Shown here: one piece after another, positions 1-7,513 of the stretch
Layout: each line of letters starts with the position of its first letter
How positions within the stretch are numbered: the stretch's first letter is position 1
Source: Mesonia mobilis DSM 19841
GTDB lineage: Bacteria > Bacteroidota > Bacteroidia > Flavobacteriales > Flavobacteriaceae
Length of the DNA stretch: 64,000 nucleotides
Direction: 5' to 3'
NCBI RefSeq assembly: GCF_000423405.1
Contig: NZ_KE384013.1
Location: forward strand, 121,705-185,704
Notes under the pieces: generated by a model
What the model saw: the letters and a program-made list of their open reading frames with translations, nothing else
The model's database searches: none
Told to the model about the DNA's origin: nothing
Position numbers and translations under genes: made by a program

Positions 1-2445
1 TTGATGGCACGCAAGTTACGTTCGATGCGAACACCGTTACTTATACCGATAATAATGACGGCAGTTATACTTTTACCAATGCTAACGGAGATAGTCTAAC
101 GATCGATGTTATTGGCGATGTAGTGACGAATATTCAGAATCAAGGTGATATTTATGATGAGATCATCAATATGCTGGATTCGAATAGTGATATTTTTGTG
201 GACAACGGCGACGGAACTTTTACGCACACGGCTGTTGATGGAACTCAAGTCACTTTTGATGCAAACACAGTCACGTATACTGATAACAATGACGGTAGTT
301 ACACTTTCACGAATGCTAACGGAGATAGTTTAATGATCGATGTCGTCGGCGATGTAGTGACGAATATTCAGAATCAAGGTGATATTTACGATGAGATCAT
401 TAATATGCTGGATTCGAATAGTGATATTTTTGTGGACAACGGCGACGGAACTTTTACGCACACGACTGTTGATGGAACCCAAGTTACTTTCGATGCGAAC
501 ACGGTAACGTATACAGATAATAATGACGGTAGTTATACTTTTACGAATGCTAACGGAGATAGTTTAACGATCGATGTTGTTGGTGATGTAGTGACGAACA
601 TTCAGAATCAAGGCGATATCTACGATGAGATCATCAATATGTTGGATTCGAATAGCGATATTTTTGTAGATAACGGAGATGGGACGTTTACCCACACGAC
701 TGTTGATGGAACTCAAGTTACTTTCAATGCCAACACGGTCACTTATACCGATAATAATGATGGCAGTTATACTTTTACGAATGCTAATGGAGATAGTTTA
801 ACAATCGATGTTGTTGGTGATGTGGTGACCAATATTCAGAACCAAGGAGATATTTACGATGAGATCATCAATATGCTGGATACGAACAGCGATATTTTTG
901 TAGATAACGGCGATGGAACTTTTACACATACGGCTGTTGATGGAACCCAAGTCACTTTTGATGCGAATACGGTCACTTATACTGATAACGGGAATGGCAG
1001 CTATACTTTTACGAATGCTAACGGAGATAGTTTAACGATCGATGTTGTCGGCGATGTAGCGACGAATATTCAGAATCAAGGCGATATTTACGATGAGATC
1101 ATCAATATGTTGGATTCGAACAGTGATATTTTTGTGGATAACGGCGATGGAACTTTTACGCATACAGCCGTTGATGGAACCCAAGTTACCTTCGATGCGA
1201 ACACGGTAACCTACACCGATAATAACGACGGTAGTTACACTTTTACTAATGCCAACGGACAAACATTAACGATCGATGTTGTTGGTGATGTGGTGACGAA
1301 TATTCAGAATCAAGGCGATATTTATGACGAGATCATCAATATGCTGGATTCGAACAGTGATATTTTTGTGGACAACGGCGATGGAACGTTTACGCACACA
1401 GCTGTTGATGGCACGCAAGTCACTTTCGATGCTAACAACGTAACGTATACCGATAACGGAAACGGCAGTTATACTTTTACCAATGCTAACGGAGATAGTT
1501 TGACGATCGATGTTGTTGGCGATGTGGTGACGAACATTCAGAATCAAGGCGATATCTACGATGAGATCATCAATATGTTAGATACGAACAGCGATGTCTT
1601 TGTCGACAATGGCGATGGAACGTTTACACACACGGCTGTTGATGGAACTCAAGTCACATTCGATGCGAACACAGTCACTTATACCGATAATAACGACGGC
1701 AGTTACACCTTCACGAATGCCAACGGACAAACCTTAACGGTTGATGTTGTTGGTGATGTAGTGACGAATATTCAGAATCAGGGAGATATTTACGATGAGA
1801 TCATCAATATGTTAGATACGAACAGTGATATTTTTGTCGATAATGGCGATGGAACGTTTACACACACGACTGTTGATGGAACTCAGGTCACTTTTGATGC
1901 CAACACCGTAACTTATACTGATAACAATGACGGCAGTTATACTTTTACGAATGCCAATGGACAAACATTAACGATCGATGTTGTTGGTGATGTAGTGACG
2001 AACATTCAGAATCAAGGTGATATTTATGATGAGATCATCAATATGTTAGATACGAACAGCGATGTTTTTGTTGACAATGGCGACGGAACCTTTACGCACA
2101 CAGCTGTTGATGGCACGCAAATTACTTTCGATGCGAACACGGTAACCTACACAGATAACGGCAACGGCAGTTATACTTTTACTAATGCCAATGGACAAAC
2201 ATTAACGGTCGATGTTGTCGGTGATGTGGTGACGAATATTCAAAATCAAGGCGATATCTATGATGAGATCATCAATATGTTGGATACGAACAGTGATATT
2301 TTTGTGGATAACGGCGATGGAACGTTTACGCACACGGCTGTTGATGGCACGCAAGTCACGTTCGATGCCAACACGGTAACCTACGCAGATAACGGAAATG
2401 GCAGTTATACTTTTACCAATGCCAACGGACAAACATTAACGGTTG
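1..2445 (+). repeat. 234-base in-frame tandem repeat, at least ten copies
   Basis: Unit starts fall at 123, 357, 591, 825, 1059, 1293, 1527, 1761, 1995 and 2229, exactly 234 bases apart, with a partial unit before 123. The copies differ at many third codon positions but very little in protein, so they have been kept apart by selection on the protein and are not a very recent expansion. Protein variants are mosaic: SNSD or TNSD, AVDG or TVDG, NNDG or NGNG, DSLTI or QTLTV, in changing combinations, which suggests recombination between units. Confidence 0.95.
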
Positions 2446-2975
2446 AATATTTTGCAGAAAACGGACTTTCGCAAACCAACAATACTTTTCAATTAGGCGG
2501 TAATTTAATTCAGCCTACTGCAATTACAACTACAGCTACTAACACGTTGGCAATAGAAGGTTTACAAGACGGGCATTCACCAACGCACGATGTCGTAGTA
2601 ATGGATGCGCAGGGTATTCTTAAAAAAGTAAAAGCTGCTATGCCAAAATTCTTTTATATGCCTTCTATTTTGGTTCCTACTTCATCAGATCAGGTGCCTG
2701 CGGGAGAAACTTATGGCGTGATCGATTTGTATGATAAATACCAAGATCAATTTGGTGGTACAGGAGCAGTTCCGTTGGTTACCAATACCAGTAACGCAGG
2801 TAATACTTTACCGGTTTTACCGGCAACAGAGCTCAATTATTATGTTACTTGGTATGATACCTCGGTTTTTTATAATGTTTCAATCTCTAATAATGGTGTC
2901 TTGAACTATAGTGTTTACAATACTTCCGCAGTGACAGAGTCTTCATTTATGAACATTGTTTTTGAAGTAAAATAA
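1..2975 (+). CDS. Surface repeat protein, 5' truncated by window edge
   Basis: The frame is open from base 3, so the GTG at 123 is an internal Val codon and the real start lies before the window. At least ten full 78-residue repeats and the end of an earlier one are visible, then a non-repetitive C-terminal part of about 175 residues. Each repeat has a probably helical segment (TNIQNQGDIYDEIINML) followed by two related hairpin-like halves, VDNGDGTFTHT and TDNNDGSYTFT. The Asp/Asn/Gly-rich turns could bind calcium but do not match a strict DxDxDG pattern. I do not recognise the repeat family and see no T9SS sorting domain at the C-terminus. Thirteen bases separate it from the next gene of a four-gene same-strand group ending in a PorP/SprF protein, so a surface or adhesive role is an inference from context. 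Confidence 0.8.
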   Translation, partial: DGTQVTFDANTVTYTDNNDGSYTFTNANGDSLTIDVIGDVVTNIQNQGDIYDEIINMLDSNSDIFVDNGDGTFTHTAVDGTQVTFDANTVTYTDNNDGSYTFTNANGDSLMIDVVGDVVTNIQNQGDIYDEIINMLDSNSDIFVDNGDGTFTHTTVDGTQVTFDANTVTYTDNNDGSYTFTNANGDSLTIDVVGDVVTNIQNQGDIYDEIINMLDSNSDIFVDNGDGTFTHTTVDGTQVTFNANTVTYTDNNDGSYTFTNANGDSLTIDVVGDVVTNIQNQGDIYDEIINMLDTNSDIFVDNGDGTFTHTAVDGTQVTFDANTVTYTDNGNGSYTFTNANGDSLTIDVVGDVATNIQNQGDIYDEIINMLDSNSDIFVDNGDGTFTHTAVDGTQVTFDANTVTYTDNNDGSYTFTNANGQTLTIDVVGDVVTNIQNQGDIYDEIINMLDSNSDIFVDNGDGTFTHTAVDGTQVTFDANNVTYTDNGNGSYTFTNANGDSLTIDVVGDVVTNIQNQGDIYDEIINMLDTNSDVFVDNGDGTFTHTAVDGTQVTFDANTVTYTDNNDGSYTFTNANGQTLTVDVVGDVVTNIQNQGDIYDEIINMLDTNSDIFVDNGDGTFTHTTVDGTQVTFDANTVTYTDNNDGSYTFTNANGQTLTIDVVGDVVTNIQNQGDIYDEIINMLDTNSDVFVDNGDGTFTHTAVDGTQITFDANTVTYTDNGNGSYTFTNANGQTLTVDVVGDVVTNIQNQGDIYDEIINMLDTNSDIFVDNGDGTFTHTAVDGTQVTFDANTVTYADNGNGSYTFTNANGQTLTVEYFAENGLSQTNNTFQLGGNLIQPTAITTTATNTLAIEGLQDGHSPTHDVVVMDAQGILKKVKAAMPKFFYMPSILVPTSSDQVPAGETYGVIDLYDKYQDQFGGTGAVPLVTNTSNAGNTLPVLPATELNYYVTWYDTSVFYNVSISNNGVLNYSVYNTSAVTESSFMNIVFEVK

Positions 2976-2988
2976 GTAATAGATTTCT

Positions 2989-4425
2989 ATGAGATTATTC
3001 AGCAAATATATAATGCTTGCTTTGTTACTTTTTGTGAGTTTTTCAAGTAATGCACAATGTTACCCTGGTAATATAGTTACATCAACTTTTGCTACCGGTG
3101 GAACAGGTAATTATTTAAATAGAATAATTTGGCTTACTTGGGGAGCGCAATCTTCAGCAGATACTTATGGGTTAACCAATCAGATTTTAAATGATGGTGA
3201 AACTTCTTATGCTTCAATTCAACTAAGTCAAAATAAATATTTCTGTTTGCAAGCGACGATCAATAATGTGTCTCCGGCTTCTTCCATTAGAAGTTATATC
3301 CCGGGAAATTATAACGGCGATTCTATGGATAATCTTTATAACATTGGTGGCGCCGGAAATAACAATCAAATGGTTGCCGGTATCATCAATGCCAACAGCG
3401 GAACGACCGTGCATTTTACGGTAAATTGTGAAGCTTCTTTAGATGGAAATCCGGTAAGAATTAAAGGTTTGGTCATTGCAGATGCAGAATCTTTGTCGTC
3501 TTCAGAAGAATTAAAAGTGAGCGCCGACGGAGATTGGAAGGTGATTGAAGTGAAAAAAAATATTGGAGCAGGAAGTTATGAAATAGAGAAAAATAACATT
3601 GCAGGAACCGTTCAGGAAGTTCATCTATTTAACGGAAACGATAATAATACGGCTGCCATTACCGTGCTTTCGTTTAATGAAAGTGCTTACGATACCGAGG
3701 CGAATAATTACGAGATCAGTTTTAATGTTGAAGTAAAAGGTGCCGGATTAACAGCAATTGCGTTAGGTTTATTAATGCCGGACCTCGATCGTGGTGATGC
3801 ACCAGAAAGTTATGGCGAAGCTTTACATATTATCGATAATACAGAGTTTTCTTCAGATCAAATTTCGTTAAGTACCACCGTTAATTTAAATACATCAACC
3901 TATACTCCGGCCACAGAAATACCGGCAACCAACATTAGTTACTTAGGTTCCACACCACCCGATCGCGATTTTAATACACAATATTCTGTAAATGCTTTAG
4001 GAGACGATAATGATGGCGGCCCAACGGCCGAAGAAGATGTTTTGCCTGCTAATTTAAAACGTTTTTATTACCGAAATTTTAATTATGTCGCCGGTGAGAC
4101 TTTTCAGATCGATGTGCCTTACACGACAGTAGATCCTTCCTATTTACAAGCCTGGATCGATTTTAATGTGAACGGAACTTTCGAAGCAGGAGAAGGAGTA
4201 ATGCAAGCACTAACTCCGGGAACGGGAACGGCCACCTTAAGCTGGACGGTGCCTAACGATGTAAAAATTCTTCCTACTTATTTGCGTTTGCGCTTGTCTG
4301 ATAATTATTACGGAATGCTCACGCCAGAGAATACTTTGCTTAAAGGTGAAGTGGAAGACCATCGAATGTATGTGGTAAAACCGGCAATGGTGAATCCGTT
4401 TATTCCATCTGTAACTCAAGAATAA
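2989..4425 (+). CDS. Secreted GEVED-domain protein
   Basis: 478 residues. The N-terminus is a clear signal peptide (basic start, LALLLFVSFS core, cut near SNA-QC). The middle carries RGDAPESYGEA and the C-terminal third a beta-rich domain ending in GEVEDHRMYV, the signature of the GEVED domain found in large secreted Bacteroidota proteins. The family is extracellular and of unknown biochemical role. There is no recognisable C-terminal sorting domain, so its export past the periplasm is uncertain. It lies 13 bases after the repeat protein and 6 bases before the T9SS type B gene, so one transcript is likely; no Shine-Dalgarno is seen, as expected for the phylum. Confidence 0.75.
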   Translation: MRLFSKYIMLALLLFVSFSSNAQCYPGNIVTSTFATGGTGNYLNRIIWLTWGAQSSADTYGLTNQILNDGETSYASIQLSQNKYFCLQATINNVSPASSIRSYIPGNYNGDSMDNLYNIGGAGNNNQMVAGIINANSGTTVHFTVNCEASLDGNPVRIKGLVIADAESLSSSEELKVSADGDWKVIEVKKNIGAGSYEIEKNNIAGTVQEVHLFNGNDNNTAAITVLSFNESAYDTEANNYEISFNVEVKGAGLTAIALGLLMPDLDRGDAPESYGEALHIIDNTEFSSDQISLSTTVNLNTSTYTPATEIPATNISYLGSTPPDRDFNTQYSVNALGDDNDGGPTAEEDVLPANLKRFYYRNFNYVAGETFQIDVPYTTVDPSYLQAWIDFNVNGTFEAGEGVMQALTPGTGTATLSWTVPNDVKILPTYLRLRLSDNYYGMLTPENTLLKGEVEDHRMYVVKPAMVNPFIPSVTQE

Positions 4426-4431
4426 TTTAGA

Positions 4432-5664
4432 TTGAAAAAAATACTTTACATAGCATTTTTTATATCCTTTTTCTGTGGAAGTGTTTCTGCACAAACCGTA
4501 AATACGGGAATGTTATATGTGAGTGAAAACACTAAGTTTTCAAGCGTTTCTAATTTCAATAACAAACCGAATTCAACCTTTTATAACGACGGAAGAACCA
4601 GTTTGTACGGCCATATTTTAAATGAAGGAACATTCGATTTTTATAATCAAACCGGAGTTTTACGTTTGGTGGGTAATCAATTACAAGACATTTCGGGACA
4701 AGAAATTTTCACGACAAATTTTTATTTAGAAAATTCGACCTCGCAAGTCGCATTTCAGTTAAAGACAACCCTTCATATTTATCGAGATGCCGATTTTAAT
4801 TTAGGGATCTTAGAAAACAGACTTAGCGGCGGAACGATCAATTTCTTAGACGAAGCTTGGGCTTATCAAGCTAATAATTTAAGTTTTGTAGACGGTCCAG
4901 TGGTAAAATTTGGCGATCATAATTTTATTTACCCTATCGGTCATCAAAACTATTATCGACCGGCAGGGATTTCGATGCTTACTTCAGAAAATATTATTGA
5001 AGCCATTTACTTTTTAGAAAATGCGGGTACCTTGTATGATCTTCAGCAAAAAGAAGGTTTGATCGAGCGAATAGATGATCGGGAATATTGGCAGATCGAT
5101 ATGGAAAATCGAGAAGAAACGATGTTAAGCCTAACTTGGAACTCGAACACCACGCCAAATTATATCTTGAATCAAACTTCAACAGCAGATGCTGTTCACA
5201 TAGTTTATTGGAATCCTATCATTCAACGTTGGGAAGATAAAGGCGGACTCACAAATACCGATGAAAATTCAGTAACCACCGCTATTAAGCGCTCCGGTAT
5301 TTACACTTTAGCGCTAATGAAGTATGATGAAGTTAATCCTTGCGAAATCGTGGTTTTTAATGCGGTAACTCCAAATGGTGACGGTTTTAACGATGTGTTA
5401 GAAATAAGTAATGAAGAAGCTTCTTGCGCACGAAATTTAGAAGTGAAAATCTTTAATCGTTGGGGCGTAAAAGTTTTTGAAACCGATAATTATGGCGCTC
5501 CGGGACAAGTTTTTGACGGTTACTCAAGCGGAAGGTTAACCGTGCAAGAACAATCACAATTACCTTCGGGAACTTATTTCTACGTGTTAGAATACGATTA
5601 TGAGCAAGGCGATGGCTTGAGAAAACATCAAAAAGCAGGATATATTCACTTAAGCACCGACTAA
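4432..5664 (+). CDS. T9SS type B sorting domain (gliding-motility C-terminal domain) protein
   Basis: 410 residues beginning at a TTG codon, chosen because it gives an intact signal peptide (MKKILYIAFFISFFCG, cut near VSAQ). The last ~90 residues match the gliding-motility-associated (type B) T9SS C-terminal domain: VTPNGDGFNDVL, then IFNRWGVKVFE, then LPSGTYFYVL and a final beta strand. Such domains direct transport across the outer membrane by the type IX system and usually depend on a PorP/SprF-family partner encoded next door, which is the next gene here. The central part is beta-rich without a domain I can name. Confidence 0.85.
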   Translation: MKKILYIAFFISFFCGSVSAQTVNTGMLYVSENTKFSSVSNFNNKPNSTFYNDGRTSLYGHILNEGTFDFYNQTGVLRLVGNQLQDISGQEIFTTNFYLENSTSQVAFQLKTTLHIYRDADFNLGILENRLSGGTINFLDEAWAYQANNLSFVDGPVVKFGDHNFIYPIGHQNYYRPAGISMLTSENIIEAIYFLENAGTLYDLQQKEGLIERIDDREYWQIDMENREETMLSLTWNSNTTPNYILNQTSTADAVHIVYWNPIIQRWEDKGGLTNTDENSVTTAIKRSGIYTLALMKYDEVNPCEIVVFNAVTPNGDGFNDVLEISNEEASCARNLEVKIFNRWGVKVFETDNYGAPGQVFDGYSSGRLTVQEQSQLPSGTYFYVLEYDYEQGDGLRKHQKAGYIHLSTD

Positions 5665-5675
5665 GTATTTAGAGA

Positions 5676-6587
5676 ATGAAGCAATTTTACCTTTACCTTT
5701 TATTATTCTTTTCGCTTAGCGTAGCTTTTGGGCAGCAAGATTCACAATACACGCAATATATGTATAATACGATGAGCGTGAATCCCGGCTATACCGGTAC
5801 TCGTGAAGTCTTGAGTGTCATTGGGCTCTACCGAGCGCAATGGGTAGGTTTAGAAGGCGCGCCACGCACATTTAATTTCGCAGCACACACGCCGGTAGGT
5901 GGCAGAAGTCTTGCGAATGTGGGTTTAGATGTGACGAGTGATAATATTGGTGCTTCTACTCAAAAATCGATCGCGGCAAATTTCTCTTATATTTTACCCT
6001 TAGACGGTAGGGAAGATACACGATTGTCTTTTGGGGTTCGAGCAGGAGTCGATAATTTAGATATCGACATTAATCGGTTAACCGTAGCCGACTTAAATGA
6101 TCCTAATTTAACGAATCTCAGTCATTTTTCTCCTGTAGTGGGTTTAGGTAGTTATTTATATACCGATAATTGGTATTTAGGTGTCTCTACGCCCAATTTA
6201 TTACAAACCAAACGTTATAACGATGTTACGGTAGCCACTTATACCAATAAAGCACATATTTATGTAATTGGCGGTTACGTGTACGAAATGAATAGAGATC
6301 TAAAATTTAAACCTGCTTTTATGCTGAAATCGGTAAGCGGTGCGCCGTTGGCGGTAGATCTTTCAGCAAATTTTTATTTCAACGATAAATTTACGCTAGG
6401 CGCTTCTTATAGATTAGGCTCAGCCGTTAGTGCTATCGCCGGTTTTCAAGCTTCAGATGAAATTACAATTGGTTATGCGTATGATTATGAAACCACGGAG
6501 CTTAGTAGATACAATAGCGGTTCGCATGAAATTTTTGTTCGTTTTGAATTATGGGCAAATTACAGAAACAGATTTCGTTGTTTTTAA
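5676..6587 (+). CDS. PorP/SprF family T9SS outer-membrane protein
   Basis: 303 residues with a signal peptide (cut near AFGQ) followed by the family hallmark QDSQYTQYMYNTMSVNPGYTG and repeated amphipathic strands of a small outer-membrane barrel ending in an aromatic-rich strand. The hallmark stretch, written here in two parts, is QDSQYTQYMY then NTMSVNPGYTG. Proteins of this family work with the T9SS to deliver or anchor one specific substrate carrying a type B C-terminal domain. The gene starts 11 bases after just such a substrate gene, so the pair very probably forms a functional unit. The four genes from the window start up to here appear to be one operon. Confidence 0.9.
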   Translation: MKQFYLYLLLFFSLSVAFGQQDSQYTQYMYNTMSVNPGYTGTREVLSVIGLYRAQWVGLEGAPRTFNFAAHTPVGGRSLANVGLDVTSDNIGASTQKSIAANFSYILPLDGREDTRLSFGVRAGVDNLDIDINRLTVADLNDPNLTNLSHFSPVVGLGSYLYTDNWYLGVSTPNLLQTKRYNDVTVATYTNKAHIYVIGGYVYEMNRDLKFKPAFMLKSVSGAPLAVDLSANFYFNDKFTLGASYRLGSAVSAIAGFQASDEITIGYAYDYETTELSRYNSGSHEIFVRFELWANYRNRFRCF

Positions 6588-6812
6588 ATATTAAGTTGAA
6601 TTTTTTTGTTGCTGAAGTAATCCTCCCTCTTACTACATCGGTAAAATTGAAATAGATAGGAGCAAACATATTCTATATTTCTCGTGAAAGCTCATTAATT
6701 GTTAGATTAAGCTTAAAACTTTGCGGTATGCTTAGTTTTTGCCTACTTTAGCTTGTAAATCAGTTATTTTGATTTATAATCTTATCTATACTAATGTAAA
6801 ACCCCCAATTTT

Positions 6813-7358
6813 ATGATTAGAGCATTAAAGAATGAAAAATGGAAAATCCTCGAGTTTGAAGACGATATTTCTGAAGATGAACATTTTAAAATTTCTACTT
6901 ACGGACGCATTTTAAACTGTAAAACCGATCAAGAATTTTTAGTAAAAAAATCTTTTATCCACGGTTATCAAGTTTTACGAGTCCGTAAAAAGAACGGAAA
7001 ACAATCTTCAAAATACGTTCACAAATTATTAGCGCAAAACTTTTTAGAGCAAGGCGATGGAGAGTTTGTTATTCATTTAAATTACGATAAAAAAGACAAT
7101 CATATCGATAACTTAAAATGGGCAACTCGTAGAGAGAAAGAAGTACACCAGTTCACTAATCCTGAGTATGTAAACAAAGAACACAAAAGATGTTATTCTA
7201 AACTTACCGAAGGACGTGTAAAATTAATCAAAAGAAAAATTCACGATCCTAATCGTAAAACCCGAATGAAGATGATCGCTAAGCAATTTGGTATTTCAGA
7301 AATGCAATTATACCGAATCAAAACCGGTGAGAATTGGGGATCGGTTACAGAATATTAA
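6813..7358 (+). CDS. NUMOD4/HNH-like DNA-binding protein
   Basis: 181 residues, no signal peptide. The N-terminal WKILEFEDDI...ISTYGRILN resembles the NUMOD4 motif of homing-type endonucleases. The middle (YVHKLLAQNFL, VIHLNYDKKDNHIDNLKWAT) follows the HNH pattern, with the first His and the Asn/Asp region kept. The last ~60 residues, ending MIAKQFGISEMQLYRIKTGENW, look like a helix-turn-helix. It stands alone between a 225-base upstream gap and its own terminator, with no intron or mobile gene nearby, so a resident regulatory or DNA-binding role is as likely as a nuclease. Family assignment is fairly secure, function is not. Confidence 0.65.
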   Translation: MIRALKNEKWKILEFEDDISEDEHFKISTYGRILNCKTDQEFLVKKSFIHGYQVLRVRKKNGKQSSKYVHKLLAQNFLEQGDGEFVIHLNYDKKDNHIDNLKWATRREKEVHQFTNPEYVNKEHKRCYSKLTEGRVKLIKRKIHDPNRKTRMKMIAKQFGISEMQLYRIKTGENWGSVTEY

Positions 7359-7374
7359 ATCGAAATGATATGAA

Positions 7375-7404
7375 AAGCTTCTTAAAAAGAAGCTTATTTT
7401 TTTT
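7375..7404 (+). terminator. Intrinsic terminator after the HNH-like gene
   Basis: A perfect 9-base stem AAGCTTCTT/AAGAAGCTT with a 3-base loop is followed by a run of eight T, 17 bases after the stop codon. Confidence 0.85.
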
Positions 7405-7513
7405 AACTAAAACATAAAAAATAAAATTTTTAATAATTTATTGAGATTAGATGAAACTATTTAGATTTTTTACAGTCTATATATTGAAAGCTTAACTACT
7501 TAATCTCAATTTT

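Noticed and set aside
1032-2432. Antisense ORFs over the 234-base repeats
   Set aside because: They recur at the repeat period and follow from the composition of the sense repeats; no start context, signal or family is seen.
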